A DNA stretch of 64,000 nucleotides from Brachypterus glaber (Eukaryota; Arthropoda; Insecta; Coleoptera; Kateretidae), in NCBI GenBank assembly GCA_958510825.1, contig OY294049.1, forward strand, positions 27,486,986-27,550,985, in the 5' to 3' direction. Under the pieces are notes generated by a model, which saw nothing but the letters and a program-made list of their open reading frames with translations, was not told where the DNA came from and made no database searches. The position numbers and the translations under genes are program-made. How positions within the stretch are numbered: the first letter of the stretch is position 1; each line of letters begins with the position of its first letter. Of this stretch, positions 42,453 through 53,164 are shown piece by piece.

Positions 42453-42880
42453 AAAAAAAATTGAAAATTGCTATATAAGGGTTTTAAGGTTGCTAAAGTT
42501 AAATCTAATAATAAATATTTTTAAATATTTTCGTCAAAATTGGTATATAGGGGTTTTTGGGGTCGACGAATATGATAATAATTTTTTTCTAACTTCACTC
42601 CCTGAGGGATGAGGAGTAGTTTTCGTGAAAACTGGTATATTGGGGTTTTCGAGGTTGGTGAAAGTGAATCTGATAATAAAAAAATCTAAATCCAGCCCCT
42701 GAGGGGTGGAGGGTAGTTTTCGTGAAAATTGGTGTATTGGGGTTTTTGAGGTTGCTAAAAGTGAATCTGATAATAAAAAATTCTGACTCCACCCCTGAGG
42801 GGCGGGGGGTAGTTTTCGTAAAAATTTGTGTATTAGGGTTTTTGGGGTTGCTAAAAGTGAATCTGATAATAAAAAGCTTT
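42453..42880. repeat. Minisatellite with a period of about 97 bp, 4-5 copies
   Basis: The phrase TTGGTGTATTGGGGTTTTTG or a close variant recurs near 42541, 42633, 42730 and 42827, together with GTGAATCTGATAATAAAAA, CCCTGAGGGG and GTAGTTTTCGTGAAAA. The first and last units are partial and more diverged. Confidence 0.9.
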
Positions 42881-43032
42881 TTTACTGGGCAGTGTATTTT
42901 TATTTAAATTTAGTTTTGGGGATGAAGTTTTTTAGAAAAAAGATGCGCAAAATTCAGTAGGAACTTCCTACTACTACTAGAAATCATTTATACTTCTTAC
43001 TTTATATTACTTAAGTAAATTTATATTATTAC

Positions 43033-43170
43033 CTTAAAACGTAGATATCCAACTGGTGGTTTACCGTATGGTATACCTCGAAAACAAAAAAAAACCTGAC
43101 CATTTAAATCTTGATCAAGATTTCCTTTGATTTTACCCTTATTTATTTCAAGAACTGGGTCCCTATTCAT
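43033..43170 (-). CDS. Carboxylesterase first coding exon (gene A)
   Basis: The exon starts at ATG 43170 (MNRDPVLEINKGKIKG) and ends RGIPYGKPPVGYLRFK at 43033, followed by donor GTAATA. The GIPYGKPPVG(Y/N)LRFK block is the conserved N-terminal signature of insect carboxylesterases. The inner ATG is preferred over an in-frame ATG 15 codons upstream. The sequence before it (AGTATTATATTT...ATTAAA) is conserved in the paralogous exon at 51493-51630 up to the same point, and the next residues align. So no signal peptide is predicted, which suggests a cytosolic enzyme. Same length (138 bp) and phase as the paralogue. Confidence 0.85.
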
Positions 43171-43230
43171 TGTTTTTAATAAAAATATAATACTGAAAAT
43201 TAATCTGACAGGCACAGTTTAAACTGTAAA

Positions 43231-44298
43231 TTGACGTTTATTAAAAACTATACACGGAATTCATGAAGGATTAATGAGATGAAGTAGCTCTACAGAATAA
43301 TCTGATTATGGATCATGGTAGCAGAAGATCTGCACATAACAGAACCATTTACAGCTAAATCCAGAAAACTTATTTTTGGTAAATAATGGTAAATAATCTT
43401 CTGAAGAATAATTCTGACAATAAATTGCATATTTTGTTGAACGATTCCGATAGTATTTTTTTACCTGATTCCTAATATCTTTAAAGTAAATCGCTATATT
43501 TTTCCATTTTCGAGAAAATTGCTCTTGAAAATATTTTTTTCCGTTTTTCAAGTGGTTGTAGAAAAATTATCATAGTACCTGTAAGCTTTTATCCAGGCTT
43601 CAATTAGAGCGGGTTTCTTACTCTTTCAAACCGTACAAGAAACACTTAAACCAATGTTTAGTGGTAAATTTGATAACAGTTTTAAAATACCTTTGAAACC
43701 ACGTTTTACGCAAACTATATTTGTCTTTGCTATATAGTGTTTTTGCCGAATTTTGCGAGTTTGCTCGGTTTTTCATTTTTGACAGTAATTGCGAATTATT
43801 GTAGTATCATAGACGTTCTGTATTTAAGATTTTTAGGGGTAAAATTCGCTGCTAACATAATGACACTATGTAACAAAGAAAAATATAGTTTGCATAAAAT
43901 GTGTTATCAGCGGCATTTTAAACTGTTTTCAAATTTACCACTAAAAATTGTGTTAAGGTTATAATTTTTCCACAAGCACTTGAAAAACGGAAACAAATAT
44001 TTTCAAGAGCACTTTTCTCGAAAACGGAAAATATAGCCATTTACTTTAAAGATATTCGGAATAAGGTAAAAAAATACTATCGGAATCTTTCAACAAAATG
44101 TGCAATTTATTCTCAGAATTATTCTGCAGAAGATTATTTACCATTATTTACCAAAAACAAGTTTTCTGGATTTAGCTGTAAATGGTTCTGTAATGTGTAG
44201 ACCTTCTGCTACCATGATCAATAATCAGATTTTTCTGTAGAGCTACTTCGTCTCATTAATCCTTCAGGAATGCCGTGTATATTGACGTTCCTTAAAAA
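43231..44298. mobile_element. Foldback repeat, arms about 450 bp (family D)
   Basis: TACACGGAATTCATGAAGGATTAATGAG-like sequence (from 43250) is mirrored by CTCATTAATCCTTCAGG...CCGTGTA (ending about 44280). Inverse similarity continues through AAGTAGCTCTACAG, AATAATGGTAAATAATCTTC and TTTTCGAGAAAA to the central part near 43750. TTGACGTT occurs directly outside both ends (43231, 44282), a possible target duplication. The element lies immediately upstream of esterase exon 1. Confidence 0.85.
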
Positions 44299-44894
44299 TT
44301 CAAAATGTCTCAGTGGATTTCTTAGAATCCGATCGGTGAATAACTTAAAAATTAAAACTAAAAATTAATCTGGCCAAGTTCGCCTCCGTTTACTTTGGAC
44401 CCAAAAAAAGAAAATTTTTGACCAAATTAAAAAAAAAATTGTCCAATGTGCACTTTTAAACAACTTTTAAAAATGTCCGTCCGTCCGACTGTATGTCACG
44501 TTTTCTTGTCTCTACAATAGCACAAGAAAATTGGAAAAAAAATCCCCCCGAAACAAAAAAGTTACGGGGGGCTATTAAAAAAAAACGAAAAAATAGTAAT
44601 AAAAGTGTGAGAAACGTATTTTTTTCGGAAAAAAATAATGTTATTAAAAGGACCACTCGTACCAATTTTAAAAGAAATACCCCAAAAAACGAAAAAATTT
44701 ATAGGGGGCTTAATATTTAAAAAATCAAAAAAATAGAAGAAAACGTAATTTTTTCCCGAAAAAAATACATTCATTGGAAAAGTAAATCAGCCAAATTTGA
44801 ACAAAATCTATTTAAAAACAAAAAAAGTTTTAGGGGGGCATTTAAAAATAAATATTTCAATACAATTGAAGTTTAACTTTACCAGGAAATCAGG

Positions 44895-44955
44895 TCTATT
44901 CACGTGCGTAAACAATATTGCTAAAATAGCAATATTGTTTACGCACGTGAATAGA
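44895..44955. other. Perfect hairpin, 29 bp stem, 3-base loop
   Basis: The stem starts TCTATTCACGTGCGTAAACA and ends ATTGCTA, then AAA, then the exact reverse complement. It contains CACGTG (E-box-like) on both arms. Confidence 0.95.
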
Positions 44956-45055
44956 TCTGAATAGCTACTTGCAACTAACTGCTACTGTCATGATCCGTAT
45001 ATTTAAAACTAAATTTTTTAAAATAATATTGCTTTAATCATAGCGCAAATACATT

Positions 45056-45137
45056 CTGACATATGCAAAACTACCCCTTACTTACCCACTCTCTTACTGA
45101 CATATTCAAAACTATCTCTTACTTACCCACTCTCTTG
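45056..45137. repeat. 41 bp tandem duplication
   Basis: CTGACATAT(G/T)CAAAACTA followed by CTTACTTACCCACTCTCTT is present twice (45056-45096, 45097-45137) with four differences. Confidence 0.9.
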
Positions 45138-46402
45138 GTAACACCCCTAACTTTTGTTTTTTTGAATAGCACCCCCTATTTTTACTAAAAAATATTAAAG
45201 CACATTTTATTCTTAATTTAACCACTTAATATAACTGATATCTTATATTTTTTAAGGGACTCCAAAGTACAACCCCATCAGATCAGAAGCTATACTGGGG
45301 GTTTCACGGTAGACAGATCAGACGATTTGTGACGTTATTAACAAATATGTCAAAATGCAATTTTTACCAGTTAACATAGACCTAATTATCTTCAATTGGC
45401 TCCAAACAAAAGTTCTCTACTCTTTCTTGTTTTTGTGCTAGAACTCCATACATGTATTTTTTTTGCACATAACAACATTTTTAAATGCCAAAATTTAAAA
45501 GAGTTACAATTTTTCTTTATTATATAATACTTTGTTTTACTAATTTACTATTTTTTTTACTAAAAACATTAACTTTGTTGTAAATTTTTGATTAAAAAAA
45601 AAAACTTAAAAAATGGAATTTACATTATGGAACGACCCCGCCAACATAAAAGAGTAGGATGCATTGAAAAATTTTTAGATGATATTAAATGGCAAATCTC
45701 TATCATGGGACGGCTTCAGCTGATAGAAAGAAACGTGAGGCACATTATTCAATTTTATTATATTCTAACTACCACAAACCACAAACTTTGAAAACATCCG
45801 AAACTATTCATATTTTCTTATAAGTGCGACGAATAGGGTTTCTTATGTGGTTTTGATTCCTTGTTGAATGATCATGAGTATAGCTGTTGTAAATTTTTGA
45901 TTGGACTTAATGTTTTCTCCAATAATTCCATGTATGAATTTGATAGATTCACAACTATTTAAATTCCTTACATTCAAGAGTTTGGTTTCTTTGTAGAATA
46001 ATATTAGTGTACCGTAATTAATACGTTCACTGCCAACGGCTAGTTTTGACAGCGGAGGAATGGGTATGGGCAAGGGAAAAATAGAAAGAATTGATTAATG
46101 TTGTGATATCTATTATACCCAAAAATAAGTTTAACAGCCTTATTTTGGATAATTTGTAACAAATTCACATGTGTATCAGCAGCATTGCCCTGCATGGTAT
46201 CAGATACTTTAAATTTGCTTCAATCAGACTGTGATAAACAACCTTTCTGGATCCTGTATTTAGAAAGTTAGCACATCGGTATAATGCTCCAATTAGAGGT
46301 ACTAGTTTTCTGGATAGATGTGCTTCTCCTATGTTAGTTTGTCATCGATGTGGAGTCCTAGATATTCGTTTTCACTCACTTGCTTGAGCTGTATACCAAA
46401 TA

Positions 46403-48908
46403 TTTGTGGCCGGTGACTATAACATATATCTTCTTACAAATACTAAAGAAAAAACTGATTTTTTAACTGTTATAAATTCATATGGATTACAACCCTGTCA
46501 CAACAAGATAACTCGTATTGACACACGTGCTGGGTTTAACTCAAAAAAATCTATCGATAATATTCTTACAAACATGACTGGCTATCAATCTGAAGTAATG
46601 GAAAACCATATTTTTGATCATAGGTTGGTAAAAATTAGTGTTGAGTCCAAATTAAACATAAATAATTTTAAAATCTGTCGCAACTTTAGTGAAATAAATA
46701 AATTAAATTTCAGAGGTATGCTCGCAGAGCAAGATTGGCAAGATCTTTATAATTGTAAAAATACAAATATTAATGAACAGTGGAAAAAGTTTATGAATGT
46801 TGTTCCAATCTTTAACCATTGCTTTCCAAAAAAACAAATTAAAATTAAACATAAAAAAACCAATTATAATGATCCTGAAGTAGCATATTATAAACATCAG
46901 GTTGATATTTATCATGTTTTAAGAAATTATAACTCTAGTTACAATGAAATATATTGTAAAATGAAAAAAGATTATAACTTAGCCTTAATAAATGCTAGAA
47001 AAATGCTCTATTCCAGAAAATTGTGTATGTCGGAAAATAAATCCAAAACACTATGGAATATTGTTAAGTCTATAAGAAAGGGTGAGAGCTCAACCTACAG
47101 CAGTCTGGCAAGTGGAAATCCGGAAAGGGTAGCATGTCAGTTTAATGATTTTACACTAAATTCTGTAAACGAACTTTTAATAAACCTTAAAGATACTTTC
47201 TTTGAGTGTAAGGTTCCATATAATGAGAAGTCTATGTTCATAGAACCTGTCACTATGACCGAATGTCTGAATTTATTTTCTGAACTCAAAAATAAGTCCA
47301 GTTCGGGCATAGATGAAATACCTTCGAATATTTTAAAATTTTGTAAACAAGAATTATGTGAACATTTTTAATAAATAGCTCCTTAGAACAGGGTGAGTTT
47401 CCAGATGACCTTAAAGCAGCTATTGTGACCCCAATATACAAGAAAGGGGACCCAGCCCTGATATCTAACTACCGTCCTATTAGCCTGTTGCCATCTTTTT
47501 AAAAACTGTTTGAGATGGCAATGAGCAAAAGAATTATAAACTTTTTCAATAAATTTAATTTGTTCTCAAATACACAACAGCAGTGCATGACTTCGTACAA
47601 AGTATTATAGATGGTTTTGAAAATCACCAAATCATTATAGCTATTTTTTTAGACCTGAGCAAGGCATTTGATTGCCTTAATCATGATATTCTATTTGATA
47701 AATTGCATAGGTATGGAATTAGAGGTCCTGCACTGCGGTGGCTTAGATCCTACCTCACAAATCGCTCACAACAAGTACAAATATTTGAGAACTTAATTAA
47801 ATATCTATCAGATAGGAAAGGGGTGGGGGTTGAAGTTTTCCAGGGCAGTATATTGGGGCCACTGCTCTTTATCATCTTTGTGAATGACCTCTATGCGACC
47901 CTACAGAGCAGCAATCAAACCCTTGTCAGTTTTGCAGACGATTCTAACTTTTTAATAAAGTCGGATGCTGAAAATATTATACTTGAAACTGAGGTATTAT
48001 TTGAGTTGGTAAAAAGTTGGTTGGAAAGTAACAAGTTAATTTTAAATGAACAAAAAACAAATTTCATGATGTTTCGGTTAAAAGAACAACCCAATGAAAA
48101 TAAACACATTATCATAAACAATACTGAGAAAGTGTAAAATTTTTAGGAATCCAAGTGGACGAGACACTGTGCTGGGGGTCGCATGTAGGTAATTTATTGA
48201 CTAAACTGAATAGAGTGTCCTATTCTCTCCTGGTTCTAAGGAGTTATGTGGACTTTGCAACATTAAAGGTAGTGTACCATTCAAATTTTCAAAGCATTAT
48301 GAGGTATGGTCTTCTCTTTTGGGGTAAATGCTCCGAGGTTGAGTGTGTTTTAAAGGCTCAAAAAAGAGCTTTACGTACAATGCTCAAACTGAACTACAGG
48401 GACTCATATAGAAATTTATTTAAAACAAATCATATACTTACTGTTATTGGTCTCTATGTTTATGAATGTATTTTATTTTTATTAAAAAATAAAAAACTAT
48501 ATGAAGGTCTAAAACCCAAATCAAACAGAATTCTGGATTCTGAACATTCCAAAACATCGCTTAGCAATTACAGAAAAAGGTCTCTACTATTCTTCAATTA
48601 AATTATACAATAAAATACCCACTTGTTTAAAAGTAGATGCTGGAAAAAAATGTTTTAAAAAGAAGCTGTTTGAATATATTTGTAATATTGAGCCCTACTC
48701 ACTGGAAGAGTTTTACTCTTTTTGAGCCTTTAAAACTCATTCATTTCTGTTTAGTAGGTTGAGCTATCACCTTTTCATTTATTTTAATATCTTTGTATAT
48801 TTATTTATTTATTTATCGTTGACATTGTCATTGTATATTTTGTTTATGACAAATTTCATCCAATGTTTCTTTTAACTATGTTATGAGAAATGTTTTTCTG
48901 AAATAAAG

Positions 48909-48942
<34 letters not shown>

Positions 48943-48945
48943 AAA
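46403..48945 (+). mobile_element. 5'-truncated Jockey-type retrotransposon (inserted copy)
   Basis: It starts inside the endonuclease domain (AGDYNIYLL, 46406) and covers HIFDHRLVKI and the RT: KNKSSSGIDEIPSNILKF (47299-47352), SNYRPISLLPSF, FLDLSKAFDCLNHDI (motif A), QGSILGPLLF (motif B) and SFADDSNF (motif C). The C-terminal region runs to about 48720. Frame changes lie near 47371, 47580 and 48137, and a stop follows LLPSF. The element ends with AATAAA and an ATT microsatellite (about 48913-48945). The left junction lies within CCAAATATTTG and the right one precedes AAATCATATTTAGG, both belonging to the interrupted minus-strand element. Confidence 0.88.
48913..48945 (+). repeat. (ATT)n tail of the inserted retrotransposon
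   Basis: About 10 ATT units follow ATAAAGAAGT. Confidence 0.9.
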
Positions 48946-50157
48946 TCATATTTAGGTTTTGTGGCATAGGTTTGTTCTTTTGCTTTACTACCATGAATAC
49001 TGTTTTACCAACATTAATGCTAAGCCTATTTCTGTAAAGCCATTGGGAATACAAATGAAGGTCTTAATTAATTATGTTTATTATGAGATCCAAGTTTCGA
49101 TAAGAAAAAATTAATACCGTATCATCAGCAAATGTCAGATATTTTACAACCAAGTTTAAATACTGTAAGCTGTGCACATAAAGTAGGTATAATATAGGCC
49201 CTAATACACTCCCCATATTTATTTTTTATTTTTCACTAAATGCACCATTTATTTCTGTGCACTGAAGCCTATTTTCCAGGTAAGTTTTTAGGAGCATGTA
49301 TGCCCTGCCTCTGAATCCCATTAAACGTAATTTTCTTAGCAACGTAGGTATATCGACGGTGTCGAATGCTTTTTCGAGATCTATAAATAGTAAGACTACA
49401 TATTTATTTGCATTAAATTCTTCATGTGTATATTCAAGCAGATCTGTAACAGCTCCCAGTGTTCCACTATTTTCTTGAAAACCAAACTCTTTTTTTAATA
49501 AAATCTATAATTCGTTTCTTTATGGGCCTATAATTGATTATCTGATCCTTTGATCCTTTTTTGAAATCAGGGATAACTTTGGATATTTTTAATTCAGTAA
49601 GAAATTCACCTGTGGGCAATGTTTCATTTACCAGCCACACTAGTTTGTCTTTGATTATATCATAAACGTTAAACAAATCTTGTTTTGATGTGTTATCGTA
49701 ACCAGAGGCATTTGACTAAGTCAGACTTTATATTCTTGAGTATTTTATAATAATCCACTCTACTGGAACCACCTGCAACTTTTTTGGAAATACCACCCTG
49801 TTATTAATAAATATAATTGTTATTTGGAGCCCCTTCAAATATAAGATACCACTTATAGCGGAATTCAGAATAAAATGTAGGTACTTTCATATTCTTTGAT
49901 AAAAATGAGGGATACCATTTGAAAAACAGCAGCTGGGGGTGGTTTTAAGGGGTTCGGTAAGCAATCGACGGTTTTGGATAAATCAATAAAATCTTCTAAG
50001 GCTCCCATTTAATATTTTTTTTTAAATGTCTCTTTTCAAATAACGGAGATTTAGCTTGTCAAGAACCTGGTGGGACACCCGGTATATCACGGTTCGCAGC
50101 TTTTTACTTTTAGTTTGACTTTTAAACACCCAGTTTTATTGTAAAATTTGTTTACTT

Positions 50158-50300
50158 AAGCCTATCCAGAAGCTTGCATAGAAACATAAAACATAAGAAT
50201 GCGGTGCCGTGATTGGCTTACAAGATACATGGCGGCACATCAAGCCAATCACGGCATCGCTGTTATATATTACGTTCTTATGCGAGCCTGTGGATAGGCA
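50158..50300. mobile_element. Short MITE, family C, copy 2
   Basis: AGCCTATCCAGA...ACATAAGAATGCGGTGCCG is mirrored by ...TACGTTCTTATGCGAGCCTG and GGATAGGC. TGCCGTGATTGGCTT and AAGCCAATCACGGCA pair inside. The same end motif and core occur at 36887-37030. Confidence 0.8.
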
Positions 50301-50369
50301 CTTATAACGTAAATATCGATTTAAAACCAAAAATAATGAAAAAATCTTGCTATTAAGAACACTTTAATA

Positions 50370-50960
50370 AAAAACTAAATATATATGAACAGTTCCAACG
50401 TTTCGAAGGTAATATGTCCCTTCTTCTTCAGGGTAAAAATTAAAAATAGAAATAAAAAATTATATAAATTTAAAATCTAATTGTCAAAAAACTGATAGAG
50501 GAAAATTAATTAAAATAGGTAAAGGTGTAAAGGTGTATAGATGTATAAGTGTATAAAGTATAGGTATAAGTGTTTAGTTAAGATATGTAAATAAGTAAAA
50601 AATTAAGATATGTGAATAAGTAAAAAACAAATTGACAAAAAAATAAATAAAAATATAAAAAATTCATTATTTAATAATATTTAAGTATATTTTACTGAGA
50701 TATTGGGTGTCTGTCCTATAATTTACCGTATTATTATTAATTTTGATATTTATCATTTCCAAAAAATTCCTTTTAAATCTATTTTTTTCCCTATGCAAAA
50801 TTTCTACATTTTCAAAATCAAAAAAATGTCCTAAATTAAAATGGTGATTGCTTAAGGCAGTTTTATTATAAACAATATTATTACAACTGGACTTATGCTG
50901 CGACAATCTTGTTTTTTGATTTTGAAAATGTAGAAATATTTTACTTCTTAAGCACCTTGG
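50370..50960 (-). pseudogene. Penelope-like element, GIY-YIG endonuclease end
   Basis: On the minus strand 50945-50667 encodes KTRLSQHKSSC, then TALSNHHFNLGHFFDFENV, EILHREKNRFKRNFLEMINI and NNNTVNYRTDTQYLSKIY, the C-terminal GIY-YIG endonuclease part typical of Penelope retroelements (conserved TALSxHxxxxGHxFDFEN and KRxxxEMIxI patterns). The 3' end contains CCTGAAGAAGAAGGG and CGAAACGTTGGAA (minus strand, about 50430-50390), the conserved terminal motif of these elements. The reverse transcriptase part is missing (5' truncation). Confidence 0.85.
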
Positions 50961-51492
50961 CCCAGACGCGTAGCTAGTCCTGAGTGGGCCCTGTATCAAA
51001 ATTTTTTGGGGGCACTTTTTAGAAAATAAAAAAAAAACACTCGTATCAACAAAATATATATGACAAAAACAATAATACATAGGTACGTATTAAAATTTTT
51101 TAAAATTTTTATCGTCTTTTAGTTTTAAAACATTTTTAAAATTTCAAATTTCATAAAAATGCAAGAAATCTCTATCGCTGCTAAAAATAATTTTTATAAA
51201 TTTCACGCTTTTTACAAACTCGAATAAAAAAACGTAAAAAGCCAAGCGCCGCAGGCGAACATTTTTACAAATTTTAATTTTAAAAGATTGTTAAAACTTA
51301 AAGTTTCATACATATGCAAGACAATATTTTTTACAAATTTTAGGTTAAAGTTTTAAGAATTCTTATTTATATCTGTTCTAATTCAGAACCTTCCGCTTAC
51401 ACATGTTGGGCCCTTGTGGCTCGGAGGCCCCGTATTATTGATACCCTTGATACCGCGGTAGCTAAGCCCCTGCCTTGGTCTTTATATCTTAC

Positions 51493-51630
51493 CTTGAAAC
51501 GTAGATTTCCAACTGGCGGTTTACCATAGGGTATGCCTCGAAAAGAAAAGAAGTTCTCACCATTCACATTTTGATCGATAGTTCCTTTTATTTTACCATT
51601 ATTTATTCCAATAACTGGATTACCTCTCAT
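51493..51630 (-). CDS. Carboxylesterase first coding exon (gene B)
   Basis: ATG at 51630 (MRGNPVIGINNGKIKG) to ...RGIPYGKPPVGNLRFK at 51493, followed by donor GTAAGA. It is the same length and phase as the exon at 43033-43170 and about three-quarters identical in protein. The 5' leader AGTATTATATTTCATTAAA is also shared, so the promoter region was probably duplicated together with the exon. No further exon of this gene was found between here and gene A, so it may be an isolated duplicate or its exons may have been lost among repeats. Confidence 0.85.
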
Positions 51631-53164
51631 TTTATTTAATGAAATATAATACTAAAAATTCTTCTAAGATGAAATAGGTAAACTTGTTTTATTAATTTTT
51701 AATTATTTTAAATAAATTAATGTACACCCAATTAACACATTATTATATTAATATTACTATTTAAGTATGTATTATTATATGAACTCATGAACGTTGTACC
51801 TACTTTTGACTTTTTACTATCTATAATTTTTATCGCCATAATACAATAAATATAATATAATAAGTAATTTTTCATTTTTTAAACCAACTTCACATAACAA
51901 TATTTATTCTATTTCATCTAAAAGAGTTATTAATACAAATATTTATAAATGTTATCTTACTTTTCATAAACTAATAAAACTTTTATAGTGCTTATGATAA
52001 ATTTTACTTAGTTCAACATTTTAATTTGTTTAGTTGTATAGGTACTCAATAAGCAGTGAATGCAAATAATTTTATCAAAAACAATGGTTTATTAAAAAAA
52101 AAAAAAAAAATAAAACCCGTATTATACATATGTATAATCTTTAAAACTGAGATTGAAAATACACTGTTAAAAACGTCAGAATATTTATAAATTAAATTAA
52201 AACCCATATTTTATCTGGGGACAATGTATTATTGATTATAGTCCTCGCAGCTTCACAGCGGAAGAGTATTATACGTTTTTTACTTCGGACACCTAAAAAA
52301 TGGTGTCCAAATTTTTTTTTGTACCAAAGTGCGTTATACAGGGTGATTTGTTAGTCTCTTTACAAACTTTGGCAATGAAAAGTAGATTTAATTTCATGAA
52401 AAAATGTTTATAGGTATAAACGTAGGTCCTATCTTTCTTTGTTCAGAGGTTCTGCTTTTAAAATTTTTAAGTTGGAAAAACGTAGTAGCCATGATTTAGC
52501 CAAACAAAATTTAGTAAATATCATTTTAAACAATCACCTGTCAAAAATAGTTTGTTTATGTCAATGGTCAGTGCTACATTTAGATTAGATAAGAAGAGAA
52601 GTTCTACAGAGGAAGACAAAAGTATAATTATTAGTATAATAACATATATGTTTAAAATAAAATTATGCATATTTTAGGTAAAAATAACCTTTTAAATTAC
52701 ATTTTAAAAGGGCTAATGAAGACCTAAAATATGCTTAATTTTATATTAAAGCAAAATCATAATTATACTTTTTTTAAATAATTTAATATTATTAAGATCA
52801 GTGCAGTGAATGTAAATAAATTAAAGAATTGTTTAATATCGAGTTTAATAATATAATTATTTTTTAAAAATATTATTTAAAGCAACAGTTAAAAAAATTG
52901 TATTTCAGAAATAAAAGCCAGTAGAAAACTTTTTTTTTTGCGTGTATACTGACTGACATAATTTTTAATCCGTTAAAGCAAAAATAATAATGCCAAAAAA
53001 CGATTGATCTGTCTAAGCTGGAACACCCTGTATAGAATTCCAAGTTTCGAAAATATTTTCAAAATATTTATCGTTATCATTAGGAATTTAATGGCAATTC
53101 AGATAAATTTATATATATTTTTATTCTAAATTCGTTATGATAAAATCCGTATTAAATTTAAAAA
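51631..53164. other. Esterase upstream region with a candidate short element
   Basis: 51631-52330 is AT-rich and may include the promoter of gene B; no TATA assignment is possible. 52337 (TACAGGGTGATTTG) to 53032 (GAACACCCTGTA) is bounded by the same CAGGGTG-type ends as other elements here, but its arms are only about 11 bp. Confidence 0.45.

Larger units (their letters stand above)
39567..43032 (-). other. Esterase intron region, missing middle exons, with an assembly gap
   Basis: No middle esterase exons (oxyanion HGGGF and nucleophile GESAGG motifs) were seen between the terminal exon and the first exon at 43033-43170. They may lie in the N run or be absent. The stretch holds repeats listed separately. 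Confidence 0.45.
44299..45790. other. A-rich dispersed repeats, no gene
   Basis: GTCCGTCCGTCCGACTG (44475-44491) and TATAGGGGGCTTAATATTT-type lines resemble the repeats near 56830-57240. The hairpin (44895-44955) and the 41 bp tandem repeat are listed separately. Confidence 0.55.
45790..49800 (-). mobile_element. Decayed non-LTR retrotransposon (host copy), split by a plus-strand retrotransposon
   Basis: On the minus strand RT sequence runs from about 49800 to 48946: TGEFLTELKISKVIPDFKKG, NYRPI, FIDLEKAFDTV (motif A), MGSVLGPILYLLYVH (motif B) and LTFADDTVLIF (motif C). It resumes at 46402 with the C-terminal half (VSENEYLGLHIDDKLT, VVYHSLIEANLKYLIP, NKAVKLIFGY) down to about 45790. Stops and frame changes are frequent, so it is old. 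The two halves rejoin across the inserted element at 46408-48945. Confidence 0.82.

Noticed and set aside
42453..42880. CRISPR-like regular repeats
   Set aside because: The roughly 97 bp units repeat in full without distinct spacers and the genome is eukaryotic; it is a minisatellite.
45588..45791. 67-codon plus-strand frame
   Set aside because: No homology; it overlaps the likely 3' end of the minus-strand retrotransposon.
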